A stretch of DNA of 64,000 nt, taken from the NCBI GenBank assembly GCA_017525915.1, contig JAFXSC010000004.1, positions 1-64,000 of the forward strand, given 5' to 3'. The DNA comes from Ruminococcus sp. (lineage in GTDB: Bacteria > Bacillota > Clostridia > Oscillospirales > Ruminococcaceae). The notes under the pieces are model-generated. The model saw nothing but the letters and a program-made list of their open reading frames with translations. It was not told the origin of the DNA and searched no databases. Of this stretch, positions 43,771-51,895 are shown one piece after another. The stretch's first letter is position 1. Every line of letters begins with the position of its first letter. The translations under genes were made by a program, and so were the position numbers.

Positions 43771-45168
43771 TTGTCCGCGAGAATGAAATTACCTTATATT
43801 GCAAAAAAAATAGTATCAGTAGCGTGCTGTGCTGCTCTTTCAGCAGCTATCGTGTGCTATTATCCTGATGTAACAAATAACAAAAGTACCGTTCATGCGC
43901 GTACACTTCAGGAGATTCAGGAGGAACGTGAGCAGCGTCAGCAGGAAATAAACGCTTTGCAGGCACAACTCGATTCTCTCGGCGCAGACAAGGCAAATAC
44001 TCAGGCGTATCAGAATACGCTCATGCAGCAGGCTGAACTCATAAGACAGAACATCGCCTCAGTCAACCTCGAGATAGACAGCATACAGGCTGATATCGAC
44101 GCAACAGAGGCTAATATAACAAGGCTCGAGAATGATATTGCAGCAAAACAGGAAGCCATTAACAAGAAGGTCGAGGAATTCAAGGAGCGTCTTTACTCGA
44201 TGTACGTCTCCGGTGACAACAGCCTTGCGGCAGTTATCCTCGGTTCTTCAAGCTTCTACGATACCATTGTAAATATCGAAATGGTTAACCGTATCGCTGA
44301 ATACGACGAAGACCTTATAAACGATATCCTTGACGATATCTCCTCTATGGAGGATTCAAAGAAGCAGCTCGAATCCGAAAAGCTCACGCTCGAAATGAAG
44401 CGCGACTCCCTCGAAACAAAGAAGAAGGAAAAGGAAGCAGAGCTCGCTGACTATAATCAGAAAATGGCACAGACGCAGGAGGTCATCAACAACCTCGCAT
44501 TGCAGGAACAGATGGTCAATGGCGACAAGGCTGCTCTCGAAGGCGATCTCTCAGCTCTCGACAATGAGGCTGAACAGGTCAAGGCTGCTATTGAGCGTGA
44601 AAGACAGCTCGCACAGCAGCGCTACGAAGAAGAACAGCGCAGAAAGGCTCAGGAGGAGGCTGAAAGACAGGCCGCCCTCAATCCGAGCTCTGGCGGCGGT
44701 ACTTCGTATGTAACTCCGTCCTATGTTGTTCCGAATCCCTCGTCGGTAGGCTTTACATGGCCTGCACCGGGCTACTGCTACATTTCAAGCCCCTACGGTT
44801 GGCGCTGGGGAAGGCTCCATGCCGGTATCGACGTCGGTGACGCCGGTATAGGCGGCGGCATGGCTGTTGCTGCACGTTCCGGAACAGTTGTATCAGTATA
44901 CAACAGCTGTCATGACGATTATCCCAAATCATCTTCATGCGGCTGCAACGGCGGCTACGGAAACTGCGTGGTCATATCCCATGACGGTACATATTCCACA
45001 CTCTACGGACATCTCAGGTATGCGACCGTTTCTGTCGGACAGTACGTTGAGGCAGGTCAGCAGATAGGCGCTATCGGCTGCACAGGATTTTCTACCGGCG
45101 ACCACCTCCACTTCGAGGTATGGGTGAACGGCTCCCGTCAGAACCCGCTCTCCTTTGTAAGCCCGTGA
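43771..45168 (+). CDS. Coiled-coil M23 peptidoglycan hydrolase (EnvC/PcsB-like)
   Basis: A 465-residue exported protein: signal/anchor segment (about 14-32), long coiled coil (45-285), Gln/Ser/Pro linker and C-terminal M23 (LytM) domain (330-460). Zinc ligands are visible in HAGIDVG near residue 350 and HLHFEVW near 446, so it should be an active endopeptidase rather than an inactive activator. An extra Cys-rich loop (SSCGCNGGYGNC) lies within the domain. The coiled coil is the part bound by FtsEX in comparable systems. Start is a TTG nine bases after AAAGGAG; an ATG at 43783 is the alternative. Confidence 0.92.
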   Translation: MSARMKLPYIAKKIVSVACCAALSAAIVCYYPDVTNNKSTVHARTLQEIQEEREQRQQEINALQAQLDSLGADKANTQAYQNTLMQQAELIRQNIASVNLEIDSIQADIDATEANITRLENDIAAKQEAINKKVEEFKERLYSMYVSGDNSLAAVILGSSSFYDTIVNIEMVNRIAEYDEDLINDILDDISSMEDSKKQLESEKLTLEMKRDSLETKKKEKEAELADYNQKMAQTQEVINNLALQEQMVNGDKAALEGDLSALDNEAEQVKAAIERERQLAQQRYEEEQRRKAQEEAERQAALNPSSGGGTSYVTPSYVVPNPSSVGFTWPAPGYCYISSPYGWRWGRLHAGIDVGDAGIGGGMAVAARSGTVVSVYNSCHDDYPKSSSCGCNGGYGNCVVISHDGTYSTLYGHLRYATVSVGQYVEAGQQIGAIGCTGFSTGDHLHFEVWVNGSRQNPLSFVSP

Positions 45169-45228
45169 CTCGGCTGTTCAAAAAGAGCAGCAGCCTATAA
45201 TAAATACTTTAACAAATACTATATTTCA

Positions 45229-45256
45229 GGGCAGTTCGATGACTGCCCGAATTTTG
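45229..45256 (+). terminator. Possible weak terminator after the M23 gene
   Basis: GGGCAGT pairs with ACTGCCC around TCGATG, followed by GAATTTTG. The T run is interrupted, so it may act as a partial terminator before the S41 protease gene. Confidence 0.5.
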
Positions 45257-45298
45257 TATGCGTCATTCCGCAGATATTACAGGATTTAGGAGCATAAT

Positions 45299-46480
45299 AT
45301 GAATAAGAAGATAACTCTCGGTCTTGCACTGAGCCTTGTGGCTATCGCCTCCGCGGTAACCTTTATCCTGACGTCTTTCTTCACTCTTCAGAGCTTCAAT
45401 AAAAAGATTGTCGATGTCAACGAGAAATCCAAGAAATACAACGCTCTCAACACTCTCGATGCATATGTCCGCGATAATTACTACGGCGACATCAACGAAA
45501 ACGATCTCACAAACGGCATACTTAAGGGCTATGTTGCCGGTGTCGGTGACAATTACTCGCGTTACCTAACTGAGGATGAGTTCAAGGACGAAGTGGCCAG
45601 AGACAACGGCGAGCAGATAGGTCTCGGACTTACTATCTCCGAGGATCCGAGCGGTTACATCCGTATCGTCAGCGTACTCCCGGACTCTCCGGCTGAGGAC
45701 GAGGGAATAAAGCCCGATGATATCATCGTCAGAGTAGAAGGTCTCGACGTTATTGAGGCAGGATTCCAGGAATCAGCAAATGCGATGAGCGGCAGCGAAG
45801 GTGCTTCCGTAAATATGACGATACGCCGCAACGGTGTTGACAGGGACTATACCTTCGTAAGACGTTCGATAGAAATAAAGTCAGTTTCAGGCGAAATGCT
45901 CAACGGCTACTACGGGTATATCAGGATAACCGCATTCAGAAAGAATACTCCAGAACAGTTCCTCGAAGTCCTCGGAAGGCTCACATCAAACGGTGCAAAG
46001 GCTCTTATCTTCGACCTTCGTGACAACGGCGGCGGACTTACCGGAGCACTTGAGGAATGTCTCGACCCCCTTCTTCCCGAAGGTGTAATGGCTACTGCTG
46101 AATATAAGGACGGTCATACTGAGACTCTTATCTACTCCGACGAAAGCATGATAGACCTCCCGATTATAATACTCGTCAACGAGAACACAGCAAGCTCTGC
46201 TGAGATGTTTGCAGCCTGCCTGCGTGATTTTCACGGTGCAAAGCTGATAGGCGTAAAGACTTACGGAAAGGCTGTTATGCAGCAGTCCGCAGGATTCAGC
46301 AACGGCGGTGCGATAGTTCTGACCGTAGCTGTCTGCAAAACTGCCAAGTCCGAGACCTACAACGGCATCGGACTTATCCCCGACGTGATAATTGAAAACA
46401 GCACCGACAGTGAAACCGATGAACAGTACAACGCAGCGGTAGCTGCGGCTGCCTCAGCAGTCGCGGAAGCAGCTGCCTGA
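45299..46480 (+). CDS. S41-family C-terminal processing protease with PDZ domain
   Basis: A 393-residue membrane-anchored protease: one helix at residues 7-27, N-terminal helical part, PDZ domain (about 95-180; IRIVSVLPDSPAEDEGIKPDD) and S41 catalytic domain. The catalytic Ser lies in NENTASSAEMFA near residue 299 and the Lys in TYGKAVMQ near 324, as in CtpA/Prc. These enzymes trim exported proteins, often cell-wall hydrolases; the position after ftsEX and the M23 gene fits such a role. ATG follows AGGAG. Confidence 0.95.
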   Translation: MNKKITLGLALSLVAIASAVTFILTSFFTLQSFNKKIVDVNEKSKKYNALNTLDAYVRDNYYGDINENDLTNGILKGYVAGVGDNYSRYLTEDEFKDEVARDNGEQIGLGLTISEDPSGYIRIVSVLPDSPAEDEGIKPDDIIVRVEGLDVIEAGFQESANAMSGSEGASVNMTIRRNGVDRDYTFVRRSIEIKSVSGEMLNGYYGYIRITAFRKNTPEQFLEVLGRLTSNGAKALIFDLRDNGGGLTGALEECLDPLLPEGVMATAEYKDGHTETLIYSDESMIDLPIIILVNENTASSAEMFAACLRDFHGAKLIGVKTYGKAVMQQSAGFSNGGAIVLTVAVCKTAKSETYNGIGLIPDVIIENSTDSETDEQYNAAVAAAASAVAEAAA

Positions 46481-46492
46481 AAGGAATAATCT

Positions 46493-46930
46493 ATGCTGAA
46501 AGATATCCACCCATACGAACGAAGGACTTTCTACTATGAGACTGACAAAATGAGCATCATGCACCACTCAAACTATATAAGGATATTCGAGGAGACCCGC
46601 GTTTCCTTCCTCGAACAGGCAGGAATGCCGTTTGAGACGATCGAAGCAAGAGGGATACTCATGCCGGTGCTTTCGGTATCGTGCAGATACAAGCGTCCGC
46701 TGAGATTTGACGAGCCCTTTGCGGTTTACCCGAAGATAACCAAATTCAACGGCACAGTCCTCGAACTCGAATACCGTATTGTCAGCCGCCTCAACGGCGA
46801 CCTCTGCGCTGAGGGTACTTCGTCCCACTGCTTCACCGACCTTAATATGAAGCCGCTCAGAACGCGCAGCAATTACCCGGACATATACCAGATCTTTTCC
46901 GATTATAACGGATATGAGATAAAGGACTGA
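46493..46930 (+). CDS. Hot-dog fold acyl-CoA thioesterase (YbgC/FadM-like)
   Basis: A 145-residue 4HBT-family protein with the pattern YYETDKMSIMHHSNYIRIFE, corresponding to the D-x-M-x-x-xHHxxY active-site region of YbgC-like thioesterases; it hydrolyses acyl-CoA substrates that cannot be told from sequence. The start ATG lies 13 bases after the protease stop, so it is likely in the same transcript. No membrane segment. Confidence 0.9.
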   Translation: MLKDIHPYERRTFYYETDKMSIMHHSNYIRIFEETRVSFLEQAGMPFETIEARGILMPVLSVSCRYKRPLRFDEPFAVYPKITKFNGTVLELEYRIVSRLNGDLCAEGTSSHCFTDLNMKPLRTRSNYPDIYQIFSDYNGYEIKD

Positions 46931-46945
46931 ACCGGGAGAAAACTA

Positions 46946-46974
46946 TTGTAATTTCAGAGAAACTATGTTATAAT
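46946..46974 (+). promoter_or_regulatory. Promoter of the DtxR/MntR-type regulator
   Basis: TTGTAA (46946-46951) and TATAAT (46969-46974) are 17 bases apart. The -10 is overlapped by a perfect inverted repeat, so binding there would block the promoter. Confidence 0.85.
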
Positions 46975-46995
46975 GAATGCAGTCGCATTCATTAT
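46970..46995. promoter_or_regulatory. Palindromic operator, 11-bp arms
   Basis: ATAATGAATGC and GCATTCATTAT form a perfect inverted repeat around AGTC, covering the -10 box and start region. Placement and symmetry suggest a dimer-bound operator, most simply for the regulator encoded just downstream. It does not match the classic DtxR box (TTAGGTTAGCCTAACCTAA). Confidence 0.7.
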
Positions 46996-47076
46996 CTTTT
47001 ATAATAAACTTGCAGATGTGCAGATATGAAATCTGTCTTCTGCATTCATACATCAATCTTACGAAGGAGGCTAATT

Positions 47077-47454
47077 ATGGCTGTTACAGAAGCAGTTGAA
47101 AACTACCTTGAAACTATACTTATCCTCTCCCATAAGCAACCGGACGTTCACGCGATAGATATATGCTCCTACCTCGGTTATTCACGCCCGACCGTGTCTA
47201 TCGTCCTCAAAAAGATGAAGGATGACGGGCTTGTGAACGTGGATCAGGACAATCACATAACACTCACTGAGACCGGAAAAGAAGTCGCTCTCAGGATATA
47301 CGAGCGCCACACCCTTCTCTCAGAATTTTTCGCCTATATCGGCGTTGACCGCGACACTGCCGCTGAGGACGCCTGCAAGGTCGAGCACGACATCTCTGAA
47401 CAGACCTTTGCCTGCCTCAGAGAACATTTCAACAAGCTCAGGAACGACAAGTGA
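47077..47454 (+). CDS. DtxR/MntR-family metal-dependent regulator
   Basis: A 125-residue repressor-type protein: winged helix-turn-helix (IDICSYLGYSRPTVSIVLKK) and helical metal/dimer domain, without the SH3-like third domain, so nearer to MntR than DtxR. The later ligand positions match (RHTLL His, VEHDIS Glu-His). At the N-terminus VENYLE replaces the EDYIE of MntR, so an Asp ligand is Asn, which may change metal choice. ATG at 47077 follows AAGGAGG. It is likely autoregulated through the palindrome at its promoter. Confidence 0.9.
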   Translation: MAVTEAVENYLETILILSHKQPDVHAIDICSYLGYSRPTVSIVLKKMKDDGLVNVDQDNHITLTETGKEVALRIYERHTLLSEFFAYIGVDRDTAAEDACKVEHDISEQTFACLREHFNKLRNDK

Positions 47455-47469
47455 GCTAGCGGAGGTAAT

Positions 47470-48852
47470 ATGAACAGATACGAAGAATACAGGGAGCAAT
47501 TCCCTGTTTTCATTTATGAATCCTTTGACATCTCGGAGAACAGTGACAGCGTTGAAATAAGCTTCAGGTTCTCAATACCCGGGCTTGCTGAATTCAAGCC
47601 CTCATGGAGCTTTCCGAAGCCCGGAGATATAAGTGTTACCGGAGATGCTGCGTTCAGCAGACTTGCATTTTCACTTGGTATGGCAGAGGCAGTGAGCTAC
47701 TGGAAATGCGTCTGCTCCCCTCTCGTCAGGATAAAGTGCGGTGCTCTCGACAGCGATATGGCTGACTGGTGGCGCAAGCTCTGGTACCTCGGGCTCGGAG
47801 AATTCTTTTACGTCAACGGAATTTCTGCTGACAGGGAGACATTTGTTAAGTTTTCGTCAGAGGGAAGTCTTCCCGAGGAGAGAGAAGACGTACTCAGACA
47901 GACCGAAGGCTGCCTTGTCCCCGTCGGCGGCGGAAAGGACTCTGCCCTTACGCTCGAAACTCTCGTGAACGCCGGAATGAAATGCCGCTGCTATGCAATA
48001 AACAAGCGCTGCTCAATAAGCGCTACCGTTGAAGCAGCCGGTCTTCCGGAAAATGCACTTATAACCGCAAACCGCCGCTTTGACCGTTCACTTGTTGAAT
48101 ACAACAAGAAGGGCTACCTCAACGGTCATACTCCCTTCTCGTCGATAGTAGCTTTTTCCGCAGAGATTACTGCCTACCTAAACGGACTGAAATACATCGT
48201 CCTCTCCAACGAAAGCAGTGCCAACGAGAGCACAGTCGCCGGTCAGGACGTCAATCACCAGTATTCCAAGAGCTTTGAGTTCGAGCGTGACTTCCATATG
48301 TACGAGGAAAAGTATCTCCGCACTGGGATTTACTATTTCAGCTTCCTGCGTCCCCTTGCGGAATTCCAGATAGCAAAGATGTTCGTCTCACACAGAAAGT
48401 ACCTTCCCGTTTTCCGCAGCTGCAACCTCGGCAGCAAGGTCTCACCGGACATCTGGTGCGGTGAATGCCCAAAATGCCTGTTCGTAAGCCTGATACTCTC
48501 GCCGTTCCTCACACGCAGTGAGCTTAGCGGCATATTCGGCAGAGATATGCTGAATGATGCGGCAATGCTCAACTATTTCACTGAGCTTATCGGACAGTCC
48601 AAGCACAAGCCCTTCGAGTGCGTCGGTAGCATTGATGAGGTAAACATTGCCGTTTCGCTCGCTATAAGGCGAATGGAATCAAAGGGCGAGGAACTTCCCC
48701 TTCTTTTCAAAAAATACAAGGAGCGCGGGCTGTATACCCACGACAGGCTTGATGAGCGCAACAGCGCAATATGCAGCTCATTCAACAGTGAAAATCTTCT
48801 GCCGGACGAATTCCGTGAAATACTGATAAAAGAAATGGAGCGACTTCTGTGA
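47470..48852 (+). CDS. murL: UDP-MurNAc-L-Ala-L-Glu epimerase (MurL)
   Basis: A 460-residue protein with an ATP-pyrophosphatase-type P-loop (CLVPVGGGKDSALTLETL near residue 154), YIVLSNESSANES and a Cys motif (WCGECPKCLF near residue 335). These features fit the MurL family first described in Xanthomonas, which uses ATP to epimerise the terminal L-Glu of UDP-MurNAc-L-Ala-L-Glu to D-Glu. The next gene is a MurD-type ligase overlapping by four bases, which is the expected partner (MurD2, adding L-Glu). I rely on motif memory and context, so the call is good but not proven. Confidence 0.75.
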   Translation: MNRYEEYREQFPVFIYESFDISENSDSVEISFRFSIPGLAEFKPSWSFPKPGDISVTGDAAFSRLAFSLGMAEAVSYWKCVCSPLVRIKCGALDSDMADWWRKLWYLGLGEFFYVNGISADRETFVKFSSEGSLPEEREDVLRQTEGCLVPVGGGKDSALTLETLVNAGMKCRCYAINKRCSISATVEAAGLPENALITANRRFDRSLVEYNKKGYLNGHTPFSSIVAFSAEITAYLNGLKYIVLSNESSANESTVAGQDVNHQYSKSFEFERDFHMYEEKYLRTGIYYFSFLRPLAEFQIAKMFVSHRKYLPVFRSCNLGSKVSPDIWCGECPKCLFVSLILSPFLTRSELSGIFGRDMLNDAAMLNYFTELIGQSKHKPFECVGSIDEVNIAVSLAIRRMESKGEELPLLFKKYKERGLYTHDRLDERNSAICSSFNSENLLPDEFREILIKEMERLL

Positions 48853-50192
48853 GCATTTTTTCTGAATATCTCAGCAATTACACCAGCGGCAAGACCGTCT
48901 GCATTCTTGGTTTCGGAAGGGAAGGCAGGTCCACATACGCAAAATTAGTACAATATTGCTCTCCTTCCTCAATAGCGATCTGCGACCTCAATCCTGTTGA
49001 CCGCGAGAAGAACGGTCTCCCGGAGAGCATTGAACTCATCACAGGTGAGGACTACCAGTCCTGCCTTGACCGCTTCGATATCGTTTTCAAAAGTCCCGGC
49101 ATCGTTCTCGACAAACACCCTTCCGAGCTCAAATGCGAGGTGACGTCCGAGACACAAGTATTCTTCACAGTCTACCGCGAACAGATAATCGGCATCACCG
49201 GCACAAAGGGCAAGAGCACCGTTACATCCCTTATTTACCACATTCTCAGCCATTCCGGACTTGATGCACACATTGCCGGCAACATCGGCATACCCGTATT
49301 TGAGATAGCAGACGCCATGACACCGAACAGTGTGGTAGTTTGCGAGCTCTCCTGCCATCAGCTCGAATACATGACAGTTTCACCGGCGACGGCTGTCTTC
49401 CTCAATCTCTACGAGGAGCACCTTGATCATTACGGTTCAATGGAGAATTACTATAACGCCAAGAAAAATATCTACCTTCACCAGAAGCCTACCGATATAC
49501 TTATCATCAATTCTTCGATAAAACCAGATAATATTGCTCCGGAGGTCATCACTGTTTCAAACACCGACAGCAGCGCGGATATCTTCATCGCTGACGGCAA
49601 AGTCACAGGCATTCCGGACGGCGACTACACGATACCCACCGACCGCATAAAGCTTCTCGGCGTCCACAATCACTACAACATCGGCATCGCCTGCGAGGTC
49701 TGCCGCCGGTATGTCACCGAGGCGCAGTTCACCGAAGGACTTTGCAGCTTCTCTCCCCTCGCCCACAGGCTCGAATTTGTGGACACAGTACACGGAATAA
49801 GATGGTACGATGACTCTATCTCCACCGCCTGCGCGACTGCCTGTGAAGCCGTAAAGAGCGTACCGGACTGCGGAACTATCCTCATCGGCGGCATGGACAG
49901 GGGCATCGACTACTCCCCTCTTGTTGATTTTCTCGCAGCGGCGGACGTGAAAGTGATATGTATGGAAGCTTCCGGAAAACGCGTCCACGGTATGCTTGAA
50001 CCGCGTATCTGCGCGAAATGCGGACGTCTGCACTATGTTCCGCACCTCGAAGACGCGGTGAAGCTTGCCGCGGAGATAACTCCGGAGGGAAAGAGCTGCG
50101 TACTGTCCCCGGCGGCTGCAAGCTACGGTATATTCAAGAATTTCGAGGAGCGCGGCGATGTTTTCAAGGCTCTGGTCGCAGGGCTGAAATAA
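48849..50192 (+). CDS. murD: UDP-N-acetylmuramoyl-alanine--glutamate ligase (MurD/MurD2 type)
   Basis: A 447-residue Mur ligase. The N-terminal nucleotide-sugar domain (VCILGFGREGRSTY) is followed by the ATP domain with GITGTKGKSTVTSL near residue 119, and the Mur motifs LNLYEEHLDHYGSMENY and RLEFVDTVHGIRWYDDS. Conventional MurD adds D-Glu to UDP-MurNAc-L-Ala; paired with MurL upstream it is probably the L-Glu-specific form MurD2. Start is GTG at 48849, overlapping the murL stop (GTGA), so translation is coupled. Confidence 0.9.
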   Translation: MSIFSEYLSNYTSGKTVCILGFGREGRSTYAKLVQYCSPSSIAICDLNPVDREKNGLPESIELITGEDYQSCLDRFDIVFKSPGIVLDKHPSELKCEVTSETQVFFTVYREQIIGITGTKGKSTVTSLIYHILSHSGLDAHIAGNIGIPVFEIADAMTPNSVVVCELSCHQLEYMTVSPATAVFLNLYEEHLDHYGSMENYYNAKKNIYLHQKPTDILIINSSIKPDNIAPEVITVSNTDSSADIFIADGKVTGIPDGDYTIPTDRIKLLGVHNHYNIGIACEVCRRYVTEAQFTEGLCSFSPLAHRLEFVDTVHGIRWYDDSISTACATACEAVKSVPDCGTILIGGMDRGIDYSPLVDFLAAADVKVICMEASGKRVHGMLEPRICAKCGRLHYVPHLEDAVKLAAEITPEGKSCVLSPAAASYGIFKNFEERGDVFKALVAGLK

Positions 50193-50210
50193 AAATAAGG
50201 AGTGATAATT

Positions 50211-51308
50211 ATGGCAGGATTCAAATGTGATATCTGCGGCGGCGACATAAAAATGCAGGCTAACAAGACCGGCGTTTGCCAGACCTGCGGAATGCAGTAC
50301 GATTTAGAGGCTATCAGGGCAATGCTCGGCCAGCAGCAGTCTGCGCCCGTTCAAAGCGCACCTCTGCCGGCTGCTCCTGTCACTGCGGCTCAAAATGACG
50401 AGATAGACAGGGAGACACTTCTCGCTTATCTTGGCGACCTCAGAACTATGGAGACTATTCGTGTTGAAACTGTAGCAATGTCCGGAAAGCTTGATGAGGA
50501 AAAGGCAAATGCTGATAAGAAACTCAGCAATTTCAAGTATAATAAACCGACCGAACCTCAGCTGCCCAAAAGGCCTGAAAACCTTGGTGGGACAGGTTGC
50601 CTTATTCCATTTGTAGCAATAGGGCTTCTTGATGTTGTGTTAGGTTTGCTCATTGGTTCTAATTTAGGTTCATTCTTTCAAGCATCTATAATTCTTATTG
50701 GGCTATTTGTTGCAATTGTGTTTTTAATACTGATTCATCAATCGAAATCAGCAGACAAGAATGAAATAACAAAATACGAAGCCGCTATGCGGAATTACGA
50801 AGAGGCTATGAATAGATACAAAGCAGAAATGGAGGATCATAGGTTAGGAATAAGAAAAGAAGAAGAAAACAACAAAGAGTTCAAAAAAGAAGCTGATGAG
50901 CATAAGCTTGCTCTAAGTAATGAGAAAACTGAACTTGATACAATGATAGAAAAGGCCTATAATGCTAATATCATTCCTCAGCAGTTCCGCAATATCGAGG
51001 GTGTTTACTACCTCTATGATTATCTTTCGACATCGAATCAGTCCCTCTCTGAAGCCCTTATGCAGGCTAACCTCGAAGCTATCAAGCAGAAAATGGACAA
51101 TATGATAAAACTCCAGTCTGCCCAGATTATCCAGCAGGCTCAGACCAATGCCAAACTCGACGCGATAATCGATATTTCCGAGGCTACTATGAACAACACC
51201 GCTGTTGCCGCAAAATACGCGCAGATAGCCGCTGTCAACTCCGAGCTGAACGTCAAGCTCGCCGCAGAATCCCTCGCCTACCAGAAGGCAGCGTTCTGGC
51301 TGAAATAA
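50211..51308 (+). CDS. Zinc-ribbon membrane protein with coiled coil, function unknown
   Basis: A 365-residue protein. A zinc ribbon (FKCDICGGDIKM...GVCQTCGMQYD) is followed by a Gln/Pro/Ala linker, two hydrophobic helices (about 130-152 and 158-180), a charged coiled coil (190-245) and a conserved helical C-terminus. I do not recognise a family function. The ATG at 50211 follows AAGGAG. Codon use changes within the gene: bases about 50570-50960 are clearly more AT-rich than both ends, as if the middle had been exchanged. It begins 18 bases after murD and ends before the que promoter. Confidence 0.75.
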   Translation: MAGFKCDICGGDIKMQANKTGVCQTCGMQYDLEAIRAMLGQQQSAPVQSAPLPAAPVTAAQNDEIDRETLLAYLGDLRTMETIRVETVAMSGKLDEEKANADKKLSNFKYNKPTEPQLPKRPENLGGTGCLIPFVAIGLLDVVLGLLIGSNLGSFFQASIILIGLFVAIVFLILIHQSKSADKNEITKYEAAMRNYEEAMNRYKAEMEDHRLGIRKEEENNKEFKKEADEHKLALSNEKTELDTMIEKAYNANIIPQQFRNIEGVYYLYDYLSTSNQSLSEALMQANLEAIKQKMDNMIKLQSAQIIQQAQTNAKLDAIIDISEATMNNTAVAAKYAQIAAVNSELNVKLAAESLAYQKAAFWLK

Positions 51309-51311
51309 TGC

Positions 51312-51340
51312 TTGACAACCGCGCGGAAAAATGCTATAAT
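51312..51340 (+). promoter_or_regulatory. que operon promoter
   Basis: A full consensus promoter: TTGACA (51312-51317), 17 bases, TATAAT (51335-51340), just after the preceding gene and upstream of a structured leader. Confidence 0.93.
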
Positions 51341-51349
51341 ACTTGTGGA

Positions 51350-51426
51350 TGATCCCCGACAGTTCGTTTGCACCATCCTGTCGTTAAACAAAACTACGGG
51401 CTTAAACGGAAAACCTTATTTTATTC
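51350..51426 (+). promoter_or_regulatory. preQ1 riboswitch aptamer, probably class III
   Basis: The leader of the queD operon contains a stem CGACAG/CTGTCG (51357-51362 with 51378-51383) closing a loop with TTCGTTTGCACCATC, followed by an A-rich stretch AAACAAAACTACGGG. This resembles the preQ1-III riboswitch known from Ruminococcaceae (stem, TTCGCAACCATCC-like loop, A-rich 3' part with ACTA). All genes downstream make preQ1, so ligand and context agree. Class is judged by eye. Confidence 0.68.
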
Positions 51427-51427
51427 G

Positions 51428-51462
51428 GGTGTATCTGTATGTCCAGATACACCTTATTTTTT
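51428..51462 (+). terminator. Riboswitch expression platform: intrinsic terminator before queD
   Basis: GGTGTATCTG pairs perfectly with CAGATACACC around TATGTC, followed by TTATTTTTT directly before the queD ribosome binding site GGAG. It gives transcriptional off-control of the operon when preQ1 is bound. Confidence 0.9.
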
Positions 51463-51472
51463 GGAGTGAATT

Positions 51473-51895
51473 ATGTACAAGATAAAAACCTCAGCTTCAT
51501 TTGACAGCGCACATTTTCTCGCAGGCTACGAGGGGAAATGCGCTAATATCCATGGTCACCACTGGGTGATCGAGGCTGTATTTTCAGGCGCTGAGCTTAC
51601 TGCGGAAGGTCCCCGGCGCGGTATGCTCATCGACTTCGGCGATATCAAGCAGGAAGTCCGTGCACTCGCCCATGAACTTGACCATGCGCTGATATACGAA
51701 AAAGGCTCGATGAAGGAGACGACCGTTGAAGCGCTCAGAAGCGAAGATTTCAGACTGATAGAAGTACCTTTCAGACCGACAGCGGAGAATTTTGCAGAGC
51801 ATTTTTTCATTCTTTTGCAGGAAAAAGGACTTCCTGTCACAAGCATCTCGGTCTATGAAACGCCGAAAAACTGCGCTACCTACGAGGTGGACTGA
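51473..51895 (+). CDS. queD: 6-carboxy-tetrahydropterin synthase QueD
   Basis: A 140-residue enzyme turning dihydroneopterin triphosphate into 6-carboxytetrahydropterin, the second step to preQ0. Zinc His residues appear in SAHFLAGY and NIHGHHW, and the catalytic Cys in GKCANIHGH. First gene of the operon queD-queE-folE-queC-queF, behind the riboswitch and terminator; GGAG lies six bases before the ATG. Confidence 0.96.
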   Translation: MYKIKTSASFDSAHFLAGYEGKCANIHGHHWVIEAVFSGAELTAEGPRRGMLIDFGDIKQEVRALAHELDHALIYEKGSMKETTVEALRSEDFRLIEVPFRPTAENFAEHFFILLQEKGLPVTSISVYETPKNCATYEVD

